DNA of 50,576 bases from NCBI GenBank assembly GCA_016783745.1, contig JADHVZ010000010.1:1-50576 (forward strand), written 5' to 3'. Position 1 is the stretch's first letter. Each line of letters begins with the position of its first letter. Shown here piece by piece: positions 35,686 through 44,661 of this stretch. The notes beneath the pieces are model-generated. The model did not search any database. It was not told where the DNA came from and worked only from the letters and a program-made list of their open reading frames with translations. The translations under genes were made by a program, and so were the position numbers. The stretch is from Candidatus Omnitrophota bacterium (GTDB taxonomy: Bacteria; Omnitrophota; Gorgyraeia; JAHIPI01).

Positions 35686-36258
35686 ATGAGCAATAAAATT
35701 TTACTGAGTGAGTACCTGGATAGATTAGCGGCAAGGGGCCCGGCGCCGGGCGGAGGAAGCGCGGCGGCCCTGACCGGATGCATAGGGATGTCGCTGCTTT
35801 CAATGGCCGCAAAGTATATCGCAGGCAAGGATAAGTCCCGCAAGATCAAGGAAATAATAAAAAAAACCGGCTCCTCCCGGCTAAGATTAAGAAGGTTAAT
35901 GGATGAGGATGAGGCCGCCTTCCTGCGATTATGGAGTGATCTGAGGAGAAAAAAAAGCACGGCCGGATCATTTAAAGCCGCTATACGAGCGCCTCTCGAG
36001 GTCTGCGAACTAGCCGCGGAGGGATTAAAATGGTGCGAATACCTGCGCTGCCGATGCAAGACCTCTATAGCATGCGACCTCGTGGAAGCAGCCGTTCTTT
36101 TAGAGGCAGGTTTTTTATCGGCGTCATTAAACGCGGAGATAAACCTTGGCGGAGTCAAGGATAAGTCATATGCCCGAAAGGTGCGCAATACTATCTTAAA
36201 GCAAAAAAAGTCGGTCCGAAAAATAAAGGCTGATGTACTGAAAAAAATTAATTGGTGA
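35686..36258 (+). CDS. fchA: Methenyltetrahydrofolate cyclohydrolase, FchA/FTCD-type
   Basis: The 190-residue all-helical protein matches the cyclodeaminase/cyclohydrolase family (FTCD_C): it begins with SEYLDRLAARGPAPGGGSAA and shows GCIGMSLLSMAAKYI. Acetogens such as Clostridium use FchA to interconvert 10-formyl- and 5,10-methenyl-tetrahydrofolate. Together with FolD, which has both dehydrogenase and cyclohydrolase activity in most bacteria, the step may be doubly covered. It overlaps or abuts the folD start. Confidence 0.85.
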   Translation: MSNKILLSEYLDRLAARGPAPGGGSAAALTGCIGMSLLSMAAKYIAGKDKSRKIKEIIKKTGSSRLRLRRLMDEDEAAFLRLWSDLRRKKSTAGSFKAAIRAPLEVCELAAEGLKWCEYLRCRCKTSIACDLVEAAVLLEAGFLSASLNAEINLGGVKDKSYARKVRNTILKQKKSVRKIKADVLKKINW

Positions 36259-36263
36259 CGGCA

Positions 36264-37133
36264 ATGCCTAAAAAGATAATAGACGGTAGAAAAATAGCCC
36301 GGAATATCAATAGCTCTCTCAAGCGCGAGATCGATGCTATTAAAAAACGTCAAAAAAAGACGCTTAAATTAGTAAGCCTGCAAATAGGGGCAAATACATC
36401 CTCGCGGATATATTTAAACAGCCAGAAAAAACTGGCCGGGGAGCTGGGTATAAAGTATATATCCAGGATATTACCAAAAAACACCTCTCAGGAATCCACG
36501 GAAAAAGAGATCCGGAGGCTAAACAGCGATGGGAGCGTTACCGGCATAATCGTGCAGACGCCCACACCAAAGCACATAAACCTAAAAAAGTTATTCGCCG
36601 GGATCGCTCCGGAAAAGGATGTGGAAGGCCTTAATCCCGCTTCACTTGGCAGGCTTATCTGGGCTGAATGGGATATCGCGCCCTGCACCGCCAATGCATG
36701 CATGGCGATCATAGGATCTATCGTAAAGGATCTCAGGGGCAAAGAGGTCGTCATTGTAGGGCACTCTGAGATCGTAGGAAAGCCTCTTTCTATGATGCTG
36801 CTGTCAAGGTTTGCCACGACTACTGTCTCGCATATAGGTACATTCGAAAAAGGTCTCCTCAGATCACATGTAGGGCGCGCCGAAATACTGGTAGTATCCG
36901 TCGGCAAAAGCAACCTTATAAAGGGTGCTTGGATCAGAAAAGGCGCAATTGTCATAGACGTGGGCATAAACAGGGTGAGGGGCAAGATAACCGGGGACGT
37001 GGAATTTGAGCAGGCCGCAAAAAGGGCTTCTTATATCACACCTGTTCCGGGCGGTGTTGGACCGGTCACGGCATCCATGTTGATGAAGAACCTCCTCATG
37101 CTATATAAGAAATCAAAACGGGTGAAGAGATGA
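36264..37133 (+). CDS. folD: Methylenetetrahydrofolate dehydrogenase/cyclohydrolase
   Basis: The 289-residue enzyme oxidises or reduces the methylene/methenyl/formyl-tetrahydrofolate series. It shows the Tyr-x-x-x-x-Lys region (SRIYLNSQKKLAGELG), the substrate motif GIIVQTPTPKHI (PLP is PTP here), KDVEGLNPASLGRL, and the nucleotide-binding segment VVIVGHSEIVGKPLSMML. PVPGGVGPVTASMLM closes the protein. The start ATG 36264 follows GGTGA. The 3' end overlaps metF by four bases (ATGA). Confidence 0.94.
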   Translation: MPKKIIDGRKIARNINSSLKREIDAIKKRQKKTLKLVSLQIGANTSSRIYLNSQKKLAGELGIKYISRILPKNTSQESTEKEIRRLNSDGSVTGIIVQTPTPKHINLKKLFAGIAPEKDVEGLNPASLGRLIWAEWDIAPCTANACMAIIGSIVKDLRGKEVVIVGHSEIVGKPLSMMLLSRFATTTVSHIGTFEKGLLRSHVGRAEILVVSVGKSNLIKGAWIRKGAIVIDVGINRVRGKITGDVEFEQAAKRASYITPVPGGVGPVTASMLMKNLLMLYKKSKRVKR

Positions 37134-37996
37134 ATTTTCAGGATAAGCTAAAAGCAAAAAAATTTATGATAACAAGCGAGATCGGCCCTCCGAAGGGTGT
37201 CGACATCGAGAAATACCTGAAGTACGCGGAAGACGTAAAGGGCAGGGTAGATGCCGTAAATGTGACCGACCAGCAGAGCTCGATAATGAGATTAGGCTCA
37301 CTTGCCTTCAGCGGGCTTCTTGTCCAAAGAGGCATCGAACCTATTTTTCAGATGACCTGTAGAGACAGAAACAGGCTTGCCCTGCAGTCAGACCTTCTTT
37401 CCGCATACGTCATAGGCATAAGAAACGTATTGATATTGACCGGAGACCATCCGTCATTGGGTGACCACCCCCAGGCAAAGGCCGTATACGATCTCGACTC
37501 CGTGGGCCTCTTGAAAGCTGCGAAGGGTTTGACGGATGGAAGGGATCTGGCGGGAAGGCCGCTTAAGGGCTCACCAAGCTTCTGTCTGGGCGCGGCGGTA
37601 AATCCCGGGGTAGTACCCCTGGAGCCCGAGATCATCAAGATGAAGAAAAAAATAGAGGCAGGCGCGCAGTACTTTCAGACACAAGCGATATTCGACGTCG
37701 AGCAATACAAAAGCTTTCATGAAAAAGTAAGTGATCTCGGCGTGCCGATCCTGGCCGGCATAGTAGTGCTCAGGTCTGAAAAAACAGCCCGCTTTATGAA
37801 TGAGAAAGTGCCCGGCGTATCCGTACCCGAAGATATTATAAACGAGATCGAAAAAGCTGATGATAAGAGCGGTGCCTCCATTGAGATCGCGGCTCGGCTC
37901 ATCGAAGGCATCAAGGGATCAGCTGACGGGATTCACATAATGGCAATAGGCGCAAACGACAAAGTGCCTTCATTGCTGGATAGAGTAAAGATATAG
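37130..37996 (+). CDS. metF: 5,10-methylenetetrahydrofolate reductase
   Basis: The 288-residue TIM-barrel flavoprotein reduces methylene- to methyl-tetrahydrofolate. N-terminal SEIGPPKGVDIEKYLKYAE, the folate-binding AVNVTDQQSS, and FAD-contacting LILTGDHPSLGDHPQAKAVYDLD are typical of MetF as found in acetogens and related anaerobes. A MetV-type partner is not present in the window. Starts inside the folD stop codon region, indicating translational coupling. Confidence 0.92.
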   Translation: MNFQDKLKAKKFMITSEIGPPKGVDIEKYLKYAEDVKGRVDAVNVTDQQSSIMRLGSLAFSGLLVQRGIEPIFQMTCRDRNRLALQSDLLSAYVIGIRNVLILTGDHPSLGDHPQAKAVYDLDSVGLLKAAKGLTDGRDLAGRPLKGSPSFCLGAAVNPGVVPLEPEIIKMKKKIEAGAQYFQTQAIFDVEQYKSFHEKVSDLGVPILAGIVVLRSEKTARFMNEKVPGVSVPEDIINEIEKADDKSGASIEIAARLIEGIKGSADGIHIMAIGANDKVPSLLDRVKI

Positions 37997-38003
37997 GCCC
38001 GGG

Positions 38004-38819
38004 ATGGCGCATAAAAATACCATTACCAACATTCAGAATAAAAAGAAAACCGGCAAGAAGATAACCATGCTGACTGCCTATGATCATTTCATGGGAAAGC
38101 TGGTGGACGAAGCGGGCATTGACGCGATCCTTGTCGGCGACTCGCTGGGCATGGTTGTTTTGGGCCATGAATCCACGAATCAAGTGACAATGCAGGATAT
38201 GATCCGCCATGCGGGGGCCGTACGCACCGGCACTACATCAGCGCTTCTTATCGGGGATATGCCTTACAGGTCTTTCGACGATCCGGCGATTGCGGTAAAG
38301 AATGCTAAGCGCCTGGTCAGGGAGGGCGGCTGCGACGCGGTCAAGCTTGAAGGCGAATCATATGGAGCGGCTTCCGCGATTTTAAAAGAAGGCATTCCTG
38401 TTCTTGGACATCTGGGGCTTACGCCTCAGACCGCTAAGGAATTCAAGGTTCAGGGTAAGGACGCGGCTGCCGCGAAAGCCATATTGAAATCGGCTAAACG
38501 GCTTGAGGCTCTGGGCTGTTTCGCTCTAGTGCTGGAATGCGTGCCCGCGGAATTGGCAGGCATGATCACCGCAAGGCTGGCTATCCCCACAATAGGCATA
38601 GGCGCCGGAGCCGACTGTGACGGACAAGTCCTTGTGTTAAATGACATATTGGGATTATATGACAAATTCCGTCCAAGGTTTGCCAAGAGATACACAAACC
38701 TGGCTGAACCGGCCATGAAGGCTATATCATCCTTCAAAGAGGAAGTAGAAGACGGGAGATTCCCTAAGCGCGAGCATAGTTTTATTATGAAAAAAGAAGA
38801 ACTGGAGAAATTGAAATGA
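38004..38819 (+). CDS. panB: 3-methyl-2-oxobutanoate hydroxymethyltransferase
   Basis: The 271-residue enzyme uses methylene-tetrahydrofolate to form ketopantoate in pantothenate synthesis. It has ITMLTAYDHFMGKLVDEAGI, LVGDSLGMVVLGHEST, and VGIGAGADCDGQVLVLND-type motifs (IGIGAGADCDGQVLVL here). Its one-carbon donor is produced by the neighbouring folD and metF branch enzymes. The panE gene overlaps by four bases. Confidence 0.95.
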   Translation: MAHKNTITNIQNKKKTGKKITMLTAYDHFMGKLVDEAGIDAILVGDSLGMVVLGHESTNQVTMQDMIRHAGAVRTGTTSALLIGDMPYRSFDDPAIAVKNAKRLVREGGCDAVKLEGESYGAASAILKEGIPVLGHLGLTPQTAKEFKVQGKDAAAAKAILKSAKRLEALGCFALVLECVPAELAGMITARLAIPTIGIGAGADCDGQVLVLNDILGLYDKFRPRFAKRYTNLAEPAMKAISSFKEEVEDGRFPKREHSFIMKKEELEKLK

Positions 38820-39628
38820 AAACTGCTATCATCGGCCCGGGCCCACTGGGCACTTTATTAGCCGCAAACCTATCCCGGTCAAAAAACGAAGTCATCCTGC
38901 TTGATAAAGACATTGAAAAGGAAAAAAAATCGTCCTTGATAGGGTCTTCTGACGCCATATTTATATGCGTAAAGAGCTATGACACGGAGGCTGTCATAAA
39001 GAGTATAAAAAACTTTATCAAAGACAACTCGTATGTCATCAGCCTTCAGAGCGGTATAGGCAATCTACAGATCATCAGCGAATATGTGGATACGGGCAGG
39101 ATCATAGGCGGCATCACTTCTCAGGGGCAGACGATAATAGGGCAGGGCAGCGGAAAGGTGCTTGGGGGCATCAGGGAAATATCATCCCTGCTCACTAAGG
39201 CGAACTTTCCGACTAAGATAACGAAGGATATAAATTCCGTGACCTGGAGTAAATTGATCATAGACGCCGGCATAAACGCCTTGAGCGCTATAACGCGGCT
39301 TAAGAACGGCGTGCTCGTAAAAAATGAACATACCAGAGATATTATGAGACGCGCTGTTTCGGAGGCGGTAAAGGTGGCGAAGCGCAAAAAAGTAAAATTG
39401 ACCTATGACGACCCTATCCAGAAGGTGGAATCCGTCTGCAGGGCTACAGCCGATGAGCAGTCGCCGATGCTTCAGGACCTGATCGGCCGCAGGCAGACCG
39501 AAATAGAATTCATAAACGGCGCTGTCATAAGACAGGCTAAAAACCTTAATATCAAAACGCCCGTCAACGATATGCTGACCGAATTCGTCAAATCAATAGA
39601 GGAAAATTATAAAAATATCGTCAACTAA
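38816..39628 (+). CDS. panE: 2-dehydropantoate 2-reductase
   Basis: The 270-residue NADPH-dependent enzyme reduces ketopantoate to pantoate. The Rossmann start AIIGPGPLGTLLAANLSRS, the segment FICVKSYDTEAVIKSI and the catalytic Lys/Asn region WSKLIIDAGINALSAITRLK match KPR/PanE. Slightly shorter than the common 290-300 residues. Translation is coupled to panB. Confidence 0.9.
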   Translation: MKTAIIGPGPLGTLLAANLSRSKNEVILLDKDIEKEKKSSLIGSSDAIFICVKSYDTEAVIKSIKNFIKDNSYVISLQSGIGNLQIISEYVDTGRIIGGITSQGQTIIGQGSGKVLGGIREISSLLTKANFPTKITKDINSVTWSKLIIDAGINALSAITRLKNGVLVKNEHTRDIMRRAVSEAVKVAKRKKVKLTYDDPIQKVESVCRATADEQSPMLQDLIGRRQTEIEFINGAVIRQAKNLNIKTPVNDMLTEFVKSIEENYKNIVN

Positions 39629-39642
39629 CGAGGCAGGAGAAG

Positions 39643-40437
39643 ATGTTCATAAAAATCGGTGAGAGGATAAACAGCTCCAGAAAGCCAGTAGCCCGCGCGC
39701 TGGCGGCCAAAGACGAAACATTTATCAAAAAAGAGGCCGCAATACAGAAAGACGCCGGAGCCCAGATGCTTGACATAAACTGCGCGTTTAATTCCAAGGA
39801 CGAGGCCTTTGATATTGAATGGGCTATCAGGACAGCGCAGGGTGAGACCGGTCTGCCGGTTTCAATAGACAGCCCGAATCCCGAAGCTATCGAAGCCGGA
39901 CTCAAGATCCATAAAGGAAAAGCTCTCGTAAACTCCATTACGCTTGAAAAAAATAAGGCAGAAGCGATTTTGCCCATAGTAAAAAAATACGGGGCACAGG
40001 TGATCATTCTGACAATGGATGAAAGCGGCATGCCCTCTACCGCCGAAGAAAGGGCCGGGCTGGCCGGCAGGGCATTGGAACTTTCTAAAAAACACGGCAT
40101 AGCCCCTGAGGATATTTATATCGACCCTCTCGTGAGAGCGATAAGCAGCGAGGCCGGTCAGGGCATCGAAGTGATCGAAAGCGTCAGGCTTATTAAATCC
40201 AGGCACGGCCTTAAGACCATATGCGGCCTCAGTAATATATCCTTCGGGCTGCCGGAAAGAAGTACACTCAATGCCGTATTTCTGTCTATGATGTTAATCT
40301 CGGGGCTCAGCGCCGCTATACTAGACCCCACAAATAAGAGGATAAGGGCCTCTCTCAAGGCTTCGGCAGCGCTTTTGGGCAGGGACGAATACTGCAAAGA
40401 CTATATTAAAAGCTTCAGAGAAGGGTTGCTTGTATAA
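39643..40437 (+). CDS. acsE: Methyltetrahydrofolate:corrinoid methyltransferase (AcsE-like)
   Basis: The 264-residue pterin-binding TIM-barrel protein matches the methyltransferase that moves the methyl group from methyl-tetrahydrofolate to a corrinoid protein in acetyl-CoA synthesis. Diagnostic segments are MLDINCAFNSKDE, PVSIDSPNPEAIEAGLK and ICGLSNISFGLPERS. It stands at the end of the fhs-fchA-folD-metF series. CO dehydrogenase/acetyl-CoA synthase genes are not in the window, so a role in a different corrinoid pathway is possible. Confidence 0.88.
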   Translation: MFIKIGERINSSRKPVARALAAKDETFIKKEAAIQKDAGAQMLDINCAFNSKDEAFDIEWAIRTAQGETGLPVSIDSPNPEAIEAGLKIHKGKALVNSITLEKNKAEAILPIVKKYGAQVIILTMDESGMPSTAEERAGLAGRALELSKKHGIAPEDIYIDPLVRAISSEAGQGIEVIESVRLIKSRHGLKTICGLSNISFGLPERSTLNAVFLSMMLISGLSAAILDPTNKRIRASLKASAALLGRDEYCKDYIKSFREGLLV

Positions 40438-40445
40438 GGGAAGAT

Positions 40446-41549
40446 ATGAGAAAAAAGCCTAGCAGAATATTTATCGCAGCCACCAGACAGAACGACGGTA
40501 AGACCACCGTTTCGCTGGGCCTGATAGCGGCGCTCCAAAAGCGTTATGAGAACGTAGGCTTCATTAAACCCATAGGACAGAGGTATCTCATAGAAAACGG
40601 TTTAAAGGTAGACGAGGACGCTATTCTGATAGAAAGACTCTGTAACATCAAGGACGACCTGCAGGATATGAGCCCTATCGCGGTTGAAAGGGGCTTCACG
40701 GAAAAATACATAAAGCGGCCCAGAAAGACCGGACTGGTAAAGATAATAAAAAACGCCTTCAACAATGTCTCGAAATCCAAAGACGTGGTGATAATAGAAG
40801 GGACCGGGCATGCCGGAGTAGGCTCATGCTTTGACCTTTCAAACGCCATGGTCGCCAACCTGCTGGATTCCAAGGTCCTGCTCATAGCTTCCGGAGGGAT
40901 CGGCAAGCCCATAGATGAGATACTTTTAAACATGGCTCTCTTTGAAAAACAGAACGTTAAAATAGCCGGCGTAGTCATCAATAAAGTGAAGGATGAGAAA
41001 TACAACAAAGTAAATAATCTTGTAAGAAAGGGGCTTAAGAGAAAAGGCATAGATGTCTTAGGGGTGATGCCATACCAAAAACTTTTATCAGCTCCTACTG
41101 TCGGCGAAATATCCGAAGAACTCGGGATAGACTTTATGCACGGCAGGATGAACGCGCACAATATCGTAAACAAGGTGCTTATCGGGGCAATGGAGCCTCA
41201 CGAAGCCTGGAATTATGTGGAAGAGGGGAGCCTGATAATAACACCGGGCGACAGAGAGGACATGATCCTTATGGCTATGAGCTCCTATCTTCTGCAGCCA
41301 AGGTCCACGGCAAGAATCGCCGGTATAGTGCTTACCGGAGACATAATGCCGCATAAGCACATCAACGCCTTAATGGAAAGAAGCGGTATCCCCGTCCTGA
41401 TAGCCAAAAAAGATACTTATACAGTCACTTCCGACGTTCACGATATGGCGGTAAAAATAAAACCGAGTGACGCGGCAAAGGCCGAAACAGCCATAAAGTT
41501 GGTCGAGAAACATATTGACATAGATCTCCTGATGAAGAAAATGGCATGA
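40446..41549 (+). CDS. BioD-like ATPase with DRTGG domain
   Basis: The 367-residue protein starts with a P-loop domain of the dethiobiotin-synthetase/cobyrinate-synthase type (IFIAATRQNDGKTTVSLGLI), with VIIEGTGHAGVGSCFDLSN as a second motif. The C-terminal half is a DRTGG domain (residues about 205-330, region EGSLIITPGDREDMILMAMS). The same pair of domains is found at the N-terminus of long phosphotransacetylases, without their catalytic domain here. The substrate is unknown; its place beside C1 and acetyl-CoA genes may be meaningful. Confidence 0.8.
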   Translation: MRKKPSRIFIAATRQNDGKTTVSLGLIAALQKRYENVGFIKPIGQRYLIENGLKVDEDAILIERLCNIKDDLQDMSPIAVERGFTEKYIKRPRKTGLVKIIKNAFNNVSKSKDVVIIEGTGHAGVGSCFDLSNAMVANLLDSKVLLIASGGIGKPIDEILLNMALFEKQNVKIAGVVINKVKDEKYNKVNNLVRKGLKRKGIDVLGVMPYQKLLSAPTVGEISEELGIDFMHGRMNAHNIVNKVLIGAMEPHEAWNYVEEGSLIITPGDREDMILMAMSSYLLQPRSTARIAGIVLTGDIMPHKHINALMERSGIPVLIAKKDTYTVTSDVHDMAVKIKPSDAAKAETAIKLVEKHIDIDLLMKKMA

Positions 41550-42556
41550 AAAAGAGTCTTCTCTTAACCGCCCCCCTTATCCTGTCTATATTTTTATCCG
41601 GCTGCTCAGATAACCGCCCATTCCGGCGCGTCGGAGCGCACATGGGGACTACGGTCGAATTCAATATTGCCGCAGCGGAAATGGACATCTCCGTAGTGAG
41701 CGGGGCTTGTGAAATCGCCGAATCCAGGATCGCGGAGCTTGACAGTTTATTATCCGCATTTAACAGATCGAGCGCGCTTTCAAAAATCAACGATGACAGG
41801 GAGAAGAAAACAGTACTTGCGGCGCCGGATTTATTCCGCGTTATGGAGAGGGCAAAAGAGTATTATATGCTCTCCGGGGGAGCATATGACGTCACTGCGG
41901 CGCCTTTAATAGAATTATGGGGTTTTGGCCCGGACAAAGGGAAGGCTCCGGATCCTGAATCAATATCAAAAGCGCTTAACCTGGTCGGCTTCGACAAAAT
42001 CGGCCTTAACCCGGCTGATGGGACCCTGACCTTTAATGACCCGGGGATCAGAATAGACCTTGGCGGCATAGCTAAGGGTTATGCGGTGGATCAGGCGGTC
42101 AAGATACTAAGAGCGGAAAAGATAGACAAGGGAATAATCAATTTAGGCGGGGATCTATACTGTCTGGGCTCTAACGAAAAAAACGAGGACTGGGTAATAG
42201 GCATAAGAGACCCGGATGATAAAAAAAGTGTCTTAGCGCGGTTAAGCGTCAGGGATAAAGCCATTGCCACATCCGGCGATTACGAGAATTTTCATATATA
42301 TAATGATAAAAAATACTGCCATATAATAGATCCGCGATCCGGACTGCCTATTGAAAATAAACTGAGCAGCGTGACCGTTATAGCAAATGATTGCACTGCC
42401 GCTGACGCGCTGGCTACGGCAATATTCGTGCTGGGGGAGCACGAAGGCCTAAAACTGGTCGAAAAAATAGATGAAGTGGAGTGCTTATTAGTGCTCAAGA
42501 AAAACGGCAGGGGAGGCCTTCTAACGTCAAGCGGAATGGGCATATATTTAAGATGA
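41546..42556 (+). CDS. apbE: FAD:protein FMN transferase (lipoprotein)
   Basis: The 336-residue protein attaches FMN to Thr residues of exported proteins such as Rnf and Nqr subunits. A lipoprotein signal ends LSILFLSGC-type (ILSIFLSGC, Cys 20). The catalytic domain has MGTTVEFNIAAAE, RIDLGGIAKGYAVDQAVKIL and the HIIDPRSGLPIENKLSSVTV motif, with ATSGDYENF. It overlaps the preceding gene by four bases and mnmA by four bases. Confidence 0.94.
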   Translation: MKKSLLLTAPLILSIFLSGCSDNRPFRRVGAHMGTTVEFNIAAAEMDISVVSGACEIAESRIAELDSLLSAFNRSSALSKINDDREKKTVLAAPDLFRVMERAKEYYMLSGGAYDVTAAPLIELWGFGPDKGKAPDPESISKALNLVGFDKIGLNPADGTLTFNDPGIRIDLGGIAKGYAVDQAVKILRAEKIDKGIINLGGDLYCLGSNEKNEDWVIGIRDPDDKKSVLARLSVRDKAIATSGDYENFHIYNDKKYCHIIDPRSGLPIENKLSSVTVIANDCTAADALATAIFVLGEHEGLKLVEKIDEVECLLVLKKNGRGGLLTSSGMGIYLR

Positions 42557-43644
42557 AAAAAAAGAATCGTATATTAGTGGCTATGAGCGGAGGAATAGAC
42601 AGCTCGCTTGCCGCCGCCATATTAAAAGATAAAGGCCACGCGGTCATCGGCGCCACTATGAAATTGTGGCCGAAAGAAGACTGCGGCCTAAATGAAAACG
42701 CGAAGGCATGCTGTTCCTTATCGGGCATCGAAGACGCCAGGCATGTCGCAGCCCGCATTGGTATACCGCACTATGTATTCAACTTTGACAAGGAGTTCCG
42801 GCGCGAAGTCATAGATCATTTCTGCAGTGAGTATTCGAGAGGGTACACGCCGAATCCATGCATCACATGCAACCAAAAGATAAAATTCCGGCTTCTTTTG
42901 AATAAAGCGAAGGCCCTGGACTGCGAATATATAGCCACAGGCCATTACGCAAAAGTAGGTTACAGCGGATCTCAGCGGAGGTATTTTATCGGAGAAGGCC
43001 GCGATAAGACCAAAGATCAGTCGTATTTTTTATCGTTTATCTCCCAGGCTGATCTCTCGAGAACCATGTTCCCGCTGGAAAACATGACCAAGGGTGAAGC
43101 AAGAAAACTCGCGAGTGAAATGAGATTACGGGTGCATGATAAAAAAAGCAGCCAGGAAGTGTGTTTTGTCCGGGGTCATTATTCCGAGTACATAAAAAGC
43201 CATGGCGGATCAGACATCAGGAGCGGGGATATAATCAATTCGAGCGGCCGGAAGATAGGGCACCATAAAGGGATACATAATTATACAATAGGGCAGCGCA
43301 AAGGGCTTGGCATAGCGCACAGTGAACCTCTATATGTGATCAATATAGATCCGGAAAAGAACACTATAACAGCGGGGGTAAGGCAGAAGGCATTCAAAAG
43401 GGCGATCATCGCAAAAGACCCCGTGTGGGGCCTTCTTAAAAAGATCACTAAGCCTGTCAGGGTGATGTGTAAAATACGTTACGCGCACAAAAGCGCTGAA
43501 GCTGTGATCAGGAATTCTGAAAAAAACAGGATCAGGATCGATTTCAAGAAACCGCAAATAGCCCCGACCCCCGGCCAGGCCGCGGTTTTCTATAAACACG
43601 GGAGGGTCCTCGGCGGGGCATGGATAGAAAAGGTGATAGCATAA
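42553..43644 (+). CDS. mnmA: tRNA-specific 2-thiouridylase
   Basis: The 363-residue enzyme thiolates U34 of tRNAs for Lys, Glu and Gln. The PP-loop RILVAMSGGIDSSLAAAIL is at residues 5-23. The catalytic cysteines are in NPCITCNQKIKF (first Cys) and SQEVCFVRG (second Cys). KDQSYFL and HHKGIHNYTIGQRKGLG are also family motifs. The ATG at 42553 overlaps the apbE stop; the frame is open further upstream but lacks a start signal. Confidence 0.95.
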   Translation: MKKKNRILVAMSGGIDSSLAAAILKDKGHAVIGATMKLWPKEDCGLNENAKACCSLSGIEDARHVAARIGIPHYVFNFDKEFRREVIDHFCSEYSRGYTPNPCITCNQKIKFRLLLNKAKALDCEYIATGHYAKVGYSGSQRRYFIGEGRDKTKDQSYFLSFISQADLSRTMFPLENMTKGEARKLASEMRLRVHDKKSSQEVCFVRGHYSEYIKSHGGSDIRSGDIINSSGRKIGHHKGIHNYTIGQRKGLGIAHSEPLYVINIDPEKNTITAGVRQKAFKRAIIAKDPVWGLLKKITKPVRVMCKIRYAHKSAEAVIRNSEKNRIRIDFKKPQIAPTPGQAAVFYKHGRVLGGAWIEKVIA

Positions 43645-44480
43645 TGCCTGCTAAAAATAAAAAAATAGCCGCGCTTAAGCGAATACTCAGGGAAATGAAT
43701 GGCGTGGTCCTTGCCTTTTCAGGCGGCCTGGACAGTACGTTCCTTTTAAAAATAGCTAAGGATACCCTGGGGAAAGACAAGGTGATTGCGGTCACGGCAA
43801 AATCAGAGACATTCCCCGGAAGAGAGTATGGAGCCGCTAAGGCACTGGCAAGTGAACTCGACGTTAACTTTATGACTATAACCACTAAAGAGCTGGAAGA
43901 CGGGAGATTTATAAAAAACCCGGTCGATAGATGTTACTACTGCAAAAAAGAACTATTTACCAGGCTCCGGGGAATAGCGAAAAGAAAAAAATTCAACTTT
44001 GTTATGGACGGCTATAATCATGACGACAGGAATGATCTACGATACGGGCACCGGGCCGCAAAAGAGCTTTCCGTGAGAAGTCCCCTGGCAGAAGTAAAAA
44101 TTGGTAAAAAAGAGATCAGGAGTTTTTCAAAAGTAATGGGCCTTCCGACGTGGAACAAGCCTTCTTTCGCGTGCCTGGCCTCAAGATTTCCATATCATAG
44201 CGATATAACCCGGGATAAACTTAAAGTGATCGACAAGGCTGAGGATTATCTATACAGGCGCGGATTCCGTCAGGTGCGGGTAAGGATGCACGATGATGTA
44301 GCAAGAATAGAAGTGAGAGGCCCGGATGCAGGCAGGATACTAAAGATCAAGGGGGAGGTCTCCGGAAGACTAAAGGCCCTGGGGTTCCTTTACGTTACGC
44401 TTGATCTTGACGGCTACCGTACCGGCAGTATGAACGAGGGCATGGTAAAAGGGATTGACAAAACAGGAACACTTAAGTAA
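43644..44480 (+). CDS. larE: LarE, ATP-dependent sacrificial sulfur transferase
   Basis: The 278-residue PP-loop protein donates sulfur for nickel-pincer nucleotide synthesis, in the known LarE from its own cysteine. The PP-loop VVLAFSGGLDSTFLLKIA is at residues about 21-38, with RCYYCKKELFTRL and KPSFACLASRFPYH (candidate sulfur-donor Cys). The start overlaps the mnmA stop (TAATG). It completes two of three lar genes with larB at 1419; larC is not seen. Confidence 0.9.
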   Translation: MPAKNKKIAALKRILREMNGVVLAFSGGLDSTFLLKIAKDTLGKDKVIAVTAKSETFPGREYGAAKALASELDVNFMTITTKELEDGRFIKNPVDRCYYCKKELFTRLRGIAKRKKFNFVMDGYNHDDRNDLRYGHRAAKELSVRSPLAEVKIGKKEIRSFSKVMGLPTWNKPSFACLASRFPYHSDITRDKLKVIDKAEDYLYRRGFRQVRVRMHDDVARIEVRGPDAGRILKIKGEVSGRLKALGFLYVTLDLDGYRTGSMNEGMVKGIDKTGTLK

Positions 44481-44483
44481 ACT
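44455..44483 (+). promoter_or_regulatory. Promoter candidate for the tRNA gene
   Basis: TTGACA (44455-44460) and TAAACT (44478-44483) are spaced by 17 bases and end 17 bases before the tRNA. The -35 box overlaps the end of larE. Confidence 0.55.
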
Positions 44484-44500
44484 ATGACTTAAATAAAAAT

Positions 44501-44578
44501 GGCGGGGTAGCTCAGCCGGTTTAGAGCACGAAGCTCATACCTTCGGGGTCGTGGGTTCGAGTCCCACCCCCGCTACCA
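44501..44578 (+). tRNA. tRNA-Met (CAT anticodon)
   Basis: A complete cloverleaf is visible: acceptor arms GGCGGGG (44501-44507) and CCCCGCT with one G-U pair, D-arm GCTC/GAGC, anticodon stem CGAAG/CTTCG around loop CTCATAC (anticodon CAT), and T-arm GTGGG-TTCGAGT-CCCAC. The discriminator is A and CCA is encoded (44576-44578). The first base pair G-U and general sequence fit an elongator tRNA-Met; tRNA-Ile2 with modified CAT is the alternative. Confidence 0.93.
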
Positions 44579-44628
44579 AATGGGACGGTTAACCCCAAAG
44601 AAATTTGGGCAGGCCGTTTCAAAAATAG

Positions 44629-44661
44629 GTGGACTTCATTTTTGGAGTCCACTTTTATTTT
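44629..44661 (+). terminator. Intrinsic terminator after the tRNA
   Basis: GTGGACT (44629-44635) and AGTCCAC (44646-44652) form a 7-pair stem followed by TTTTATTTTG. It sits 51 bases after the tRNA and overlaps the nominal start of the downstream recombinase frame. Confidence 0.75.
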
